A stretch of DNA of 64,000 nucleotides from Streptomyces canus (GTDB lineage Bacteria > Actinomycetota > Actinomycetes > Streptomycetales > Streptomycetaceae), in NCBI RefSeq assembly GCF_030816965.1, contig NZ_JAUSYQ010000002.1, positions 4,621,001 through 4,685,000 on the forward strand. The letters run 5' to 3'. The notes under the pieces are model-generated. The model was not told where the DNA came from and did not search any database. It was given only the letters and a program-made list of their open reading frames with translations. Below, one piece after another: positions 35,435 through 43,945 of this stretch. The translations under genes were made by a program, and so were the position numbers. Position 1 is the stretch's first letter, and each line of letters begins with the position of its first letter.

Positions 35435-36160
35435 TCAGGGGCGCCGCGCCACGAAGACCAGTTCCTTGCCCGGCCGGTCCGGCGCATCCCGTACGTCCTC
35501 CACCACGAACCCCCGCGCGACCAGCTCCGCCTCGATCTCCCCCCGCTCCCGGAAGCGCAAGGTCGAGTCCGAGGTCAGTGTCCGCCCGTCCGCGGCGAAC
35601 ACATAGCTCCATCGGAACGTCACCAACTGCCCGTCCACGCCGGTCACTTCGACCCAGTTCTCCACCGCTCCGGCACCCGGCACGTCCGTCACGGCGTACG
35701 ACGCCTCCCGGTGCCACTCCTCCCAGGCCCGCCGTGCAGGGTCCCGCGTCTCGAACACCAGCCGCCCACCGGGCCGTAGCGCCGTGTAGGCACCCCGCAG
35801 CGTCTCGCGCCAGGCATCCGCTTCTACGATCTGCTGGGCGACGTTGGCCGTCATGGTCACCAGGTCGATGCGCAGCGGCGGAAGTTCGGACGCGTCCCCA
35901 TGGATCCAGCGAACCCGCTCACTCCCCGGCTTCCCCCGGGCCACGTCGAGCGAGGCGAGGGCGGGGTCGACCCCCACCACCTCGATTCCCCGCCCGGCCA
36001 GCAACAGCGCGAACACCCCCGTCCCACAGCCGATGTCCAGCACCCGCCGCGCCCCGAACTCCTCCACCATCCGGAGATACGCGTCGAGGTCGCTGCGATC
36101 GGTTTCAAGCGCGTCGTAGATCGCGGCGAGCCGTGGATGGGTGAAGCCTTCGTCAGCCAT
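35435..36160 (-). CDS. Class I SAM-dependent methyltransferase
   Basis: The 241-residue protein has motif I as VLDIGCGTGVFALLLAGRG near residue 40, the acidic motif II in VVGVDPALASLDVA, and the post-I segment RIDLVTMTANVAQQI. The C-terminal half (TLTSDSTLRFRERGEIEAEL) is a beta-rich cap seen in small-molecule methyltransferases of this large family. No substrate is evident. It is followed on the plus strand side by the broken small gene, with stops 18 bases apart, and starts next to a HAD gene on the same strand. Confidence 0.88.
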   Translation of the reverse strand: MADEGFTHPRLAAIYDALETDRSDLDAYLRMVEEFGARRVLDIGCGTGVFALLLAGRGIEVVGVDPALASLDVARGKPGSERVRWIHGDASELPPLRIDLVTMTANVAQQIVEADAWRETLRGAYTALRPGGRLVFETRDPARRAWEEWHREASYAVTDVPGAGAVENWVEVTGVDGQLVTFRWSYVFAADGRTLTSDSTLRFRERGEIEAELVARGFVVEDVRDAPDRPGKELVFVARRP

Positions 36161-36223
36161 GCGGGCGACCGTAGGGGAGCGGGGCCCGGCCGACCACCCG
36201 ATATCGTCCGGTCACCGTCACCG

Positions 36224-36715
36224 TCACCGCCCGCCTCTCGTCAGCCACTCCTCCAGCACCGCGAAGTCCCCTTCGGTGAGTCCCACTTGGTGATCCACTC
36301 GGTGCAGGAGAGCCCGTTCGGGATGATGGGAGGCCACCCAGACCCGGTCGGCGTCGGTGATCTCGTCGTCGACCCAGACGAACGGTCGTCCGGCCGCCCA
36401 GGAGACGAGAGGGCGGGTCTTCCAGTGCAGGCCGGTCGTCTCGTCGTCGTCCGAGTCCGGCCAGTCCACGAACGGCAGCCGGGGCAGTCCGAGCCAGGGG
36501 GCCAGAGCGGTGTTGGCGTCGTCCCCCCAGGTCGTGGCCCACACCAGCGCACAGCCCAGCGACGTCAGACGCGCGCCGAGCGCGGGATCGACACGGGGCA
36601 GCAGCGGATGGCCGGTGCCGGCCGCGGCGGGCGGAAAGGCCGGCTCGTACAGGGGATACGGCCCCGTCGCCCCGAACGGCAGCAGTGTCCCGTCGATGTC
36701 CAGGAAGAGAAGCAC
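36224..36715 (-). CDS. HAD-like phosphatase
   Basis: The 163-residue protein starts directly with the HAD motif I, VLLFLDIDGTLLPFG, with the nucleophilic Asp and the Asp two residues later. The motif II position is ALVWATTWGDDAN and the final acidic motif is PFVWVDDEITDADRVW. No cap domain fits in this length, so the substrate is probably a protein or a larger ligand. The GTG is fixed by GGAGG six bases upstream. It lies between a methyltransferase gene and the RraA-like gene on the same strand. Confidence 0.85.
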   Translation of the reverse strand: MLLFLDIDGTLLPFGATGPYPLYEPAFPPAAAGTGHPLLPRVDPALGARLTSLGCALVWATTWGDDANTALAPWLGLPRLPFVDWPDSDDDETTGLHWKTRPLVSWAAGRPFVWVDDEITDADRVWVASHHPERALLHRVDHQVGLTEGDFAVLEEWLTRGGR

Positions 36716-36738
36716 GCTCAGCCTCCATCCCTCATCCT

Positions 36739-37363
36739 TCACCCCTCGAACCCGGCCTCCGCGAGGATCTCGTCGATACGCGCCCGATGCGCCGCCTCCC
36801 ACGCGGCAAGCGTCTCGACCGCCTCCTTCGCCAGCTTGGTGCGGGCAGCGGCGAGGACGTCGGACCGGCGCGCGGCGGGGGACGGCCACGACCCCCTCCT
36901 CGTCGGCGACCACCACGTCCCCGGCCTCGACCCGCACCCCGCCGCACCGCACCCGCCCGCCCAGCGGCGCCACGGCCTTCTTCGCGCCCGGGATCGGGAT
37001 GACCCCTCGGGCGAACACCGGGAAACCGGCCTCCCGCACCTCGGCGAGGTCGCGGATCAGCCCGTCGGCCACGAGCCCTGCGATACCCCGCCGCTGCGCG
37101 ACCGCGCACACGTTCCCGCCGGCCAGGGCGTGGTCGAGGTCCCCCGACTCGACCACGATGACCGAGCCGGCCGGTGCCCGGTGGATCGCGGCGTGCAGCA
37201 TGAGGTTGTCGCCGGGAGGGCACCGTACGGTGAAGGCCGGCCCCGCCATCCTCGGCACCGGCCCCCACAGTGGCCGGATCCCGATGTCCATGACCTGGTC
37301 CCGACCGAGCAGATCGGCCAAGGTGGTCGTGGGAATGTCCGCAAACTCGGTGGTCTCGATCAC
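36739..37363 (-). pseudogene. RraA/HMG aldolase-like gene with a one-base frameshift
   Basis: The first 160 codons give a normal RraA-family fold: TTTLADLLGRDQVMDIGIRP, VRCPPGDNLMLHAAI, and GLVADGLIRDLAEVREAGFPVFARG with the conserved DG-RD motif of 4-hydroxy-4-methyl-2-oxoglutarate/oxaloacetate aldolases. After VVVADEEGVVAVP the frame breaks. Removing one G from the run at 36877-36881 restores the usual ending AARRSDVLAAARTKLAKEA and the stop at 36739. Either the gene is inactivated at its C terminus or the base is a sequencing error. The start is GTG. Confidence 0.75.
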
Positions 37364-37446
37364 GCCCCGGACGTTACCGTGTGTACATGACTGCCGGGTC
37401 GGCCTTGCGCCGTGAGCGAGTTGGGTGCCCGGCCTCTGAGTGAGGC

Positions 37447-37493
37447 CGATGGGGGTCCCCCCGCTCGAGCGCAGTCGAGAGTGGGGGAGGGCC
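37447..37493. repeat. Streptomyces-type dispersed hairpin repeat
   Basis: GGGGGTCCCCCCGCTCGAGC and the following AGTCGAGAGTGGGGGAGG form an imperfect hairpin. This string, with small changes, is one I know as widely scattered between genes in Streptomyces genomes. It lies upstream of the reductase-hemerythrin gene. Confidence 0.7.
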
Positions 37494-37556
37494 AGGAGTC
37501 CGCCGCTTTCTCTGAGTCGTCCAGGAAATGACCGGAGACCAGAGAGAGCAGAGAGA

Positions 37557-38408
37557 GTGCCCAACCCCATCCAGGACTTCAACCGGCGGATCATCGACGA
37601 GTTCCGCGCCCACCACGGCCGGGTCGGCGGGCCCTTCGAGGGCGGCCGCCTGATCCTCCTCACCACCACCGGCGCCCGCACCGGCACCCCGCACACCACC
37701 CCCGTCGGCTACCTCCCCGACGGCGGCGACCGCATCCTCGTGATCGCCTCGGCGGGCGGCTCGCCCCGCCACCCCGACTGGTACCGCAACCTCGTCGCGC
37801 ACCCTCACGTCACCGTCGAGAGCGGGGTGTTCACGTACGAGGCGAAGGCAGTCGTCCTGGCGGGCGAGGAGCGCGACCGGGCCTTCGCACGGGCCGTGGA
37901 GTCGGACCGCGGCTGGGCCGCGTACCAGGAGAAGACCGACCGCGTCCTCCCCGTGGTCGCCCTGCACGAGATCGCCCGCCCGGGCCCGCCGAACATCAAC
38001 GCCTCGTCCCCGGGCGAGGCCATCAGGCTCGTCCACGACGCCTTCCGCCGCGAACTCGCCCTCATCCGAACGGAGTTGGTTTCCAGGAGCGACGGAGGCA
38101 GCACCCTCGGCGCGCAACTGCGGGTCAACTGCCTGACGTTCTGCCAGGGCCTGCACAATCACCACACCGGCGAGGACGTGGCGATGTTCCCGTTCCTGGC
38201 CGACCGCCACCCGGAGGCGGCTCCGGCCATCGACCGCCTGCGCTCCGAGCATGAGCACATCGCGGCCCTGGTCGAGGAGTTGCGTGAAGCGCTCTCCGGC
38301 ACCGACGTCGATTTCGTCCGCACGGAGGTCGACCGCCTGACGACCGAGCTGGAGGCCCATCTGACGTACGAGGAAGAGCAGTTGATCCCGCTCCTCGACC
38401 GCGCCTGA
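37557..38408 (+). CDS. Deazaflavin-dependent reductase fused to hemerythrin domain
   Basis: Residues 1 to about 135 form a split-barrel F420-dependent reductase domain of the Ddn/nitroreductase group (RLILLTTTGARTGTPHTTPVG and SPRHPDWYRNLVAHP are its signature). Residues 145-283 are a four-helix hemerythrin HHE domain: FCQGLHNHHTGEDVAMFPFL, EHEHIAALVEEL and LTYEEEQLIPLL supply His and Glu ligands for a di-iron centre. One protein thus joins a flavin-analogue reductase with an oxygen- or NO-binding iron site. The GTG at 37557 follows AGAGAGAGCAGAGAG; no other start fits the family. Confidence 0.88.
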   Translation: MPNPIQDFNRRIIDEFRAHHGRVGGPFEGGRLILLTTTGARTGTPHTTPVGYLPDGGDRILVIASAGGSPRHPDWYRNLVAHPHVTVESGVFTYEAKAVVLAGEERDRAFARAVESDRGWAAYQEKTDRVLPVVALHEIARPGPPNINASSPGEAIRLVHDAFRRELALIRTELVSRSDGGSTLGAQLRVNCLTFCQGLHNHHTGEDVAMFPFLADRHPEAAPAIDRLRSEHEHIAALVEELREALSGTDVDFVRTEVDRLTTELEAHLTYEEEQLIPLLDRA

Positions 38409-38488
38409 CCCGCCCACGGGCGGCCCGCCATCAGGTGGGCTGTCCACGGGCGGCCCCCACCCGGCTCCCACGGACGGCCGCCACCGCG

Positions 38489-40534
38489 CTAGAACGGCAG
38501 CGGCCGCCCGTGCACCACGACCAGCCGCGACACCGCCCGGGTCAGCACGACATACAGCCGGTGCAGCCCGCGCTCCTCCGCCTCCGCGATCGCGGCCGGC
38601 TCGACGGCCACGACATGGTCGTACTCAAGCCCCTTGACCGCACCGGCCGGTACGACGCTCACCCGCGCACCGAGCTCGTCCGGTCCGGCCGCGACGATCC
38701 CGGCCGCGTCGAGGGCCTGCCGTACGCGTTCCACATCGGCGTCGGCGGCGACGACCCCCACGGACCCCTCGTGTGCGAGGGATTCCCGTACGGCGTCCAC
38801 GACCGCGTCCGGCAGGGCGTCCAGGGATGTGGGGCGCATCCTCAACTCCCCGTCCCCGCGCAGGGATCGCCCCTCCGGCACCGCCACATCCAGCTGCCCG
38901 AGAAGCCGGTTGGCGAGCTGGACGACGGCCTGCGGGACACGGAACCCGATGGTCAGCGGTACGACGGCCGCGTCCGGCTTGCCGAGATGGCGCAGGACGG
39001 TGTGCCACGAGCGGGCCGCCCAGGGCGTGGTCCCCTGCGCCAGGTCACCGAGCACGGTGACCGACCCGAAACGGGCCCGGCGGGCGATCGCCCGGCACTC
39101 CATGGGAGACAGGTCCTGCGCCTCGTCCACGACGAGATGGCCGTAGCTCTCGGGATGCTCCACGAGCCCGGCGACCTCGTCGAGCAGCACCAGATCGGCC
39201 GCCGACCAGCGCGCCGACTTCCACGACCGCGGCGGCTTGGTCCACAGCAGGTTCCTCTGCTCCTCGGAGTCGAGGATCCCGTCGGCGGCGGCCGCCAACT
39301 CCTCGCGGTCACCGAGCAGTTCGGCCACGATCTCCTCGGGCCGCGCCTTGGGCCACACGGCGTCGAGGAACGCCCCGAGCACCCGGGACCGCGAGACCCG
39401 TTGCACCCACGCACCGCTCTGCGGCCCGGCCCGCCGCTCGGCTTGCAGCTGCACACTCCGCACCACCCGGCTGCGCACCCGCTCCCGCCCGATACCGTAC
39501 GGCGGCTCCTCCTGTCGTACGTCCGCCACGATCCGCGTGAGTTCCTCCGCGCCGACCCGCCACCGGTACGAACCATCCGGAACGTCGAGGGAGTGGACGC
39601 CCTCGCTCGACACGCGTGCGTACAGCGCCCGGCGCAGCACCGCGGCCATCCGGGGGTCGTGCTTGAGGACGGCGGTGGGGTGGGCGTCGGTGGCGGTGAC
39701 CGGGTGGCGGGCGATCTCGTCCTGCAGTGTGGACTGCCGTACGCCGGTCTCGCCGAGCGCGGGCAGCACCTGCGCGATGTAGGAGAGGAAGGTCCGGTTG
39801 GGCCCGAGGACGAGGAGCCCGCCGCGCCGCATCCGCTGCGGGTGCGTGTAGAGGAGATAGGCGGCCCGGTGCAGCCCGACGGCGGTCTTGCCGGTCCCGG
39901 GAGCCCCCTGGACGCATACGGAGACGGCGAGGTCCCCTCGTACGAGATCGTCCTGCTCGGGCTGGATCGTCGCGGCGATGTCCCGCATGGGGCCGACGCG
40001 GGGCCGTTCGATCTCGCGGGTGACGATGTCGCTGACCTGCGGCGGCCCGCCGTCCCGGAGGTGCTCGTCCTCCAGCCCGGTGAGATCGGCGGACTCCCCC
40101 TTGCTCCCCGGCGCCCACCCGAACCGCCGCCGCACGGCGACGCCCTGCGGATCGCGGGCGCTCGCCTGATAGAAGGCGCGGGAGACGGGCGCGCGCCAGT
40201 CGACGACGAGGGGCGGGGCGGCGGGATGCTCGGTGATCCGCAGCCGGCCCAGGTGATACGCCTGCCCGGCATGATCGCCGTGGTCGAACTCCAGCTTCCC
40301 GAAGAACAGAGGTCCTTCGGGCAGCTCCCGCATCTCCTTGGCCTGACTACGCAGCTGATACCCGAGCACCTCGGCGTCCGCCCCGGAGGCGGAGACGTCC
40401 TCGCCGACGACGACCTGCTCCTGGGCTCCGTCGATCATGGCGGCGAGGGCGGTGCGGCAACGGTCGTGGTGGATGCGCTCGCGGTGGAGGGCCTCTTTCA
40501 GGGCGGGGTTCGGAGCGGGGTCGGCTGACGTCAT
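38489..40534 (-). CDS. helD: HelD-like RNA polymerase-recycling ATPase
   Basis: The 681-residue protein is a UvrD-like superfamily 1 ATPase with a long N-terminal coiled coil (residues 1-75), the arm that HelD inserts into RNA polymerase. Walker A is GAPGTGKTA at 210-218, Walker B DEAQD near 465, and LVVDWRAPVSRAFYQA is typical of HelD. HelD pulls stalled polymerase off DNA and, in some actinobacteria, protects it from rifamycins. No rifamycin-associated element was found upstream. A TetR gene precedes it on the same strand with a 56-base AT-rich gap. Confidence 0.92.
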   Translation of the reverse strand: MTSADPAPNPALKEALHRERIHHDRCRTALAAMIDGAQEQVVVGEDVSASGADAEVLGYQLRSQAKEMRELPEGPLFFGKLEFDHGDHAGQAYHLGRLRITEHPAAPPLVVDWRAPVSRAFYQASARDPQGVAVRRRFGWAPGSKGESADLTGLEDEHLRDGGPPQVSDIVTREIERPRVGPMRDIAATIQPEQDDLVRGDLAVSVCVQGAPGTGKTAVGLHRAAYLLYTHPQRMRRGGLLVLGPNRTFLSYIAQVLPALGETGVRQSTLQDEIARHPVTATDAHPTAVLKHDPRMAAVLRRALYARVSSEGVHSLDVPDGSYRWRVGAEELTRIVADVRQEEPPYGIGRERVRSRVVRSVQLQAERRAGPQSGAWVQRVSRSRVLGAFLDAVWPKARPEEIVAELLGDREELAAAADGILDSEEQRNLLWTKPPRSWKSARWSAADLVLLDEVAGLVEHPESYGHLVVDEAQDLSPMECRAIARRARFGSVTVLGDLAQGTTPWAARSWHTVLRHLGKPDAAVVPLTIGFRVPQAVVQLANRLLGQLDVAVPEGRSLRGDGELRMRPTSLDALPDAVVDAVRESLAHEGSVGVVAADADVERVRQALDAAGIVAAGPDELGARVSVVPAGAVKGLEYDHVVAVEPAAIAEAEERGLHRLYVVLTRAVSRLVVVHGRPLPF

Positions 40535-40590
40535 GGTGACGAGCGTACGCGAGAAAATAAAACCGGGTTAAATTTTTTACTCGATCTTAC
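40535..40590 (-). promoter_or_regulatory. AT-rich helD promoter region
   Basis: This gap is far richer in A and T than its neighbourhood. It contains the small palindrome AACCGGGTT at 40561-40569 and a repeated TTACTC. It is the likely helD promoter and a possible TetR site. Confidence 0.45.
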
Positions 40591-41199
40591 TCAGGTGAGC
40601 CACGGCAACCCGTCCGCCAGCACCCCGAAGGCCCGCTCGGCCGCGGCCACGGCATCCCCCCGCACGTCCTCCGAGCGCTCCCCCGCCGAGATCCGCCGCC
40701 AGTTCTCCATGGCGAGAATCCGCCGCACGGCGATGATCTGCCCGGCGGCCAGCCGCGCGTCGAGATCCCCGCCGAGTGCCTCGGCGAGCGCGGCCTCCTG
40801 CCGCTCCAGGTGCCCGTGGGCACGGGCGACGAGGGCGGGGGTGCCGTAGAGAAGCGAGTGAAAGGCGAGGACATTGGGGTGATCGTTGAGCCCGGTGACG
40901 GGGTCGTCCCGCTCCAGCCCTTCGAGGAAGTGCCGCCGCAGGGCGACGAGGGGCGCCTCGTCCGACTGCACCACGACCCGCGCGGCCTCGTCCTCGTGAT
41001 CGGCGATCCGGTGGAGGACGAGGTCCTCCTTGGCCGGAAAGTACCGGAAGAGGGTGGGCTTGGAGACCTCGGCGGCGGCGGCGATCTCGGCCACGGAGAC
41101 GGCGTCGAAGCCCTTCTCCAGGAAGAGACGGATGGCGATCTCCGACAGGGTCTCGTACATCCGCTGCTTCTTGCGCTGGCGCAGGCCGAGGTCATTCAT
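40591..41199 (-). CDS. TetR family transcriptional regulator
   Basis: The 202-residue protein has a TetR HTH domain at 8-58: RMYETLSEIAIRLFLEKGFD, VSVAEIAAAAEVSKPTLFRY and FPAKEDLVLHRI. The ligand-binding half is unlike any regulator with a known ligand. The ATG at 41199 is preferred over one six codons upstream. Its gene lies just before helD on the same strand, with the palindrome AACCGGGTT between them, so it may control helD or itself. Confidence 0.9.
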   Translation of the reverse strand: MNDLGLRQRKKQRMYETLSEIAIRLFLEKGFDAVSVAEIAAAAEVSKPTLFRYFPAKEDLVLHRIADHEDEAARVVVQSDEAPLVALRRHFLEGLERDDPVTGLNDHPNVLAFHSLLYGTPALVARAHGHLERQEAALAEALGGDLDARLAAGQIIAVRRILAMENWRRISAGERSEDVRGDAVAAAERAFGVLADGLPWLT

Positions 41200-41209
41200 G
41201 GTCGTGAGC

Positions 41210-41466
41210 CTACGCACCGGGGCCGGCAGTCAGGACGCCCTGAGCGAGGCGGGCGCCCTCGGCACGACACGCCTGCGCAGCCCCAGAGAGCCCGTGGCGG
41301 CGGACAGGGTCATCGCAGTCCGGTCGGGGATGAACATCCGCTGCTTCGCATGCCGCACGAGCGGGTCCAGACAGGCCCGGCTGTCCCTCTCGTTGCGCGA
41401 CCACTCAGCCGGCGGCGAGGGCAGTGCGTCCTTGCGCACGAGGGCCAATCGCGTGAGGAACCGGGA
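41210..41466 (-). pseudogene. Remnant of a phosphotransferase C terminus
   Basis: Minus-strand codons from about 41466 to the TGA near 41235 have strong GC3 bias (ALVRKDALPSPPAEWSRNER). The part TAMTLSAATGSLGLRRR resembles YAMTLTAATATLGIRSK at the end of the tandem phosphotransferase gene upstream. It looks like the tail of a paralogue, left after duplication and deletion. No start or ribosome-binding site is present. The rest of the 41200-41543 gap holds nothing I recognise. Confidence 0.45.
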
Positions 41467-41543
41467 ATTGGGTCACTCGGCCCGTGAGCTGGGATGCCGA
41501 ACTCGCGAAACACCTCATGTCGCCTCGCAGACCGGCTTCTGGG

Positions 41544-43769
41544 TCATGCCCCTGAGGGACTCCCGGCCGGCGCCTTCTCCTGATCCACATGCGGGAGCGC
41601 AAGCGCGAGGTACGGCTTGGCCGTCGACTTGGACCTGATCCCCAGCGTCGCAGTGGCCGCGGTCAGAGTCATGGCGTATGTGTCCACCGCGCGGCTGACG
41701 TTGGGGGCTTCAAGACTGTCCCGGGTCACCAGCCGGTCCAGGTCCACATATGCAGAGCGCACGGTCTCGATCCGGCGGTAGACGCGCCAGTCGAGACGCC
41801 AGCCCCTCGTGCAGTCCTCCGGCAGCAGCTGCGACCAGCGGTCGAACATGCGCGTTCGGATCTCGGGGAGGGTCGGCGTCAGGTGCATGTGGCGGACGAG
41901 GTCGTACAGAGGGTCGCCCACCATCGCCATCTCCCAGTCGATCAGGGTCAGTCCCGTGCCGTCCTCCCGGCGGATCATGTTCCACGGGTTGAGGTCTCCG
42001 TGGAGAAGTACGGCACGTCGAGGGGTCACCACGTGCCGGCGGAGAAGCTGTTCGAGGCGGAAGCTGCTCGTGGGAAGGCCGAGTTGCCCCGCCAGCTGAA
42101 GTGTCTCCTTCGGCAGTTCCGACACCATCCGGATCAGTTCGCCGCACAGTTGCTCATGGAACCCCGCGACCGGTGCGTACCTGTCCTCCGCAAGCTTCGC
42201 GCAGTCGACCTCTGTGAGGGCGTGGAGCTGGTTCACGAGGTCGTCCGCCTCGTGCGGCAGAAGACCGCTCGCGGGGTGATCGGGATACCGGATCTCACCC
42301 TCCGAACCCTCGAAGGAGTGGATGGTGAACTGGTCTCCGAGTTCACTGGTTCCCAACGCCAGTACGCGCGGCGCGCGCACCGCCACGCCCGAGTCCTCGA
42401 TCGCCCGCAGCACGACGTGCTCGTTCAGGAACCGACGCTCCCGTGAGTTGCCGGCTCCCACCTTGCGCCGCACCATCACCGGGTACGGCACGCCTTCCAC
42501 CCGCACCGCCGTACTGAGATGTGCCGTCCCCTTGAACACTCGGTCGGCCGAGGCGGCGCCCTCCTCGAAGAGCGCTTCCTGCACGGCCGCCGCCGGGAAC
42601 TTCGGATGCTCGGGGACCCTGGGATCACGTACCCAGGAGATCGACGAGACCGCACGGTCACGGCTGTGGCGCTTGCCGTGGGAAACGTTCCAGCGGAAAA
42701 GAATGCGCTCGATGGCCTTCTCGTCCGGAACGTTCTTCAGCCGAAGGGGCTCCTCGGCCGCTTGCAACGCCCAGTACACCGCCTCGGTCGCGGCGTCCAG
42801 GTCCTTCTGGTCGAACGATTCACCCAGAGATGTGGCGGCGCGCATCACGTCCGGGTAGACCGACTGGGCGCGCTCGAAGGCCACATAGTGCCGCAGGTCG
42901 CGCTCCAGGCCGTTGACGGCCTTGGGGCGCCTCAGTGCCATCGCCGAGCGCCAAGTGTGGACAGCCTCGTCCCACTGTCCCTTCGGGTAGCCCATGCGCA
43001 CCAGATGGGTGGCGAGGTCGTGCAGCGGGTCGCCGTACGTGGCAAGTTCCCAGTCGACGCAGATCAGCGGGGGACCCGACTCGTACGACACGATGACGTT
43101 GTCGCGGTGCAGGTCCGTGTGGAGGAGGCTGAAAGGGCGGCTGATCATCGCGGGCACGCGCTGCGCGAACCGCACCATGGCGTCCTCGGGGATGCCCAGC
43201 ATCGCGAACAGTCCGCCGAACCTGGCCCAGTTGCGCTGGCGGACCTGCGTTTCCGTGGCCAGGGCCAGCGTGCGCAGAAAGGCCCGGCTGTCCCGGCTGG
43301 ACCGGGGCCAGGACTGCGGCAGGGGGGGCAGCTCCTTGCGGCCGACCTGTGTCATGTCCGCCAGCAGTTCGGCGAGGGCCCGGACCAGATGCTGGTCCAC
43401 GGGCTTGCCGTTGGGGCAGACGCTCGACAGAGGGACGCCGTCGACGTAACTCATGACCGCGATGTCGCCGTACTTCGACAGGCACCGCGGCACATGGGGG
43501 AGAACGCCGCCGATCGCCTTGAGGATCTCCGCTTCGTCCTGCCAGGTCCGGATCACCACCGGCAACGCGGAGCGCTGACGCTCACGCACCATGATGAACT
43601 TGAGATCCGTCAGCTGATCAAGCCAGGAGGGCGGCGGAACAATGTAGTTCAGGTTGTGGTGACCGCGGGTGAGCCTCCCCGCGGACCTGGCGTGGGAGAC
43701 CAGCTCACCGAGCGCCTCGCGGGCCGCCCGCCCCGCGAACGCGGCAGCGGGCCCGGATGGACCACCCAC
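41544..43769 (-). CDS. Tandem aminoglycoside phosphotransferase-like protein
   Basis: Two complete APH/choline-kinase-like domains lie in one 741-residue chain. The first has LLHTDLHRDNVIV near 216-228 with the metal Asp in VDWELATYGDPLHDL; the second has LLHGDLNPWNMIR near 589-600 with IDWEMAMVGDPLYDL. Both keep the catalytic Asp (HxDxxxxN) and so could phosphorylate hydroxyl groups of small molecules. The second half also has its own N-lobe (VRVEGVPYPVMVRRKVG). Such double kinases are rare. I prefer the GTG at 43769, five bases after AGGAG, over one two codons earlier. A GntR gene follows upstream on the same strand. Confidence 0.8.
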   Translation of the reverse strand: MGGPSGPAAAFAGRAAREALGELVSHARSAGRLTRGHHNLNYIVPPPSWLDQLTDLKFIMVRERQRSALPVVIRTWQDEAEILKAIGGVLPHVPRCLSKYGDIAVMSYVDGVPLSSVCPNGKPVDQHLVRALAELLADMTQVGRKELPPLPQSWPRSSRDSRAFLRTLALATETQVRQRNWARFGGLFAMLGIPEDAMVRFAQRVPAMISRPFSLLHTDLHRDNVIVSYESGPPLICVDWELATYGDPLHDLATHLVRMGYPKGQWDEAVHTWRSAMALRRPKAVNGLERDLRHYVAFERAQSVYPDVMRAATSLGESFDQKDLDAATEAVYWALQAAEEPLRLKNVPDEKAIERILFRWNVSHGKRHSRDRAVSSISWVRDPRVPEHPKFPAAAVQEALFEEGAASADRVFKGTAHLSTAVRVEGVPYPVMVRRKVGAGNSRERRFLNEHVVLRAIEDSGVAVRAPRVLALGTSELGDQFTIHSFEGSEGEIRYPDHPASGLLPHEADDLVNQLHALTEVDCAKLAEDRYAPVAGFHEQLCGELIRMVSELPKETLQLAGQLGLPTSSFRLEQLLRRHVVTPRRAVLLHGDLNPWNMIRREDGTGLTLIDWEMAMVGDPLYDLVRHMHLTPTLPEIRTRMFDRWSQLLPEDCTRGWRLDWRVYRRIETVRSAYVDLDRLVTRDSLEAPNVSRAVDTYAMTLTAATATLGIRSKSTAKPYLALALPHVDQEKAPAGSPSGA

Positions 43770-43945
43770 GGGCACTCCTGAGCAACTATGCGGCGCCTCC
43801 GATTTTCATGCGCAGCACGAGAGGGACCACACTGTAGTGCCCAAGCGACCCCGACGGGGCTTATTCGGGACTGGCTACCCAGATGAAACAGTCTTCACTC
43901 CTGGGCGTCACACCGTTCGAGCTATGTAACGAACAGCGACCTCGG

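Noticed and set aside
38435..40528. A 697-codon open frame on the plus strand opposite helD
   Set aside because: It is the mirror of a high-GC gene: its third-position bias belongs to the minus strand, and helD motifs on that strand are complete.
40535..40590. A rifamycin-associated element upstream of helD
   Set aside because: No match to the 19-bp inverted motif was seen.
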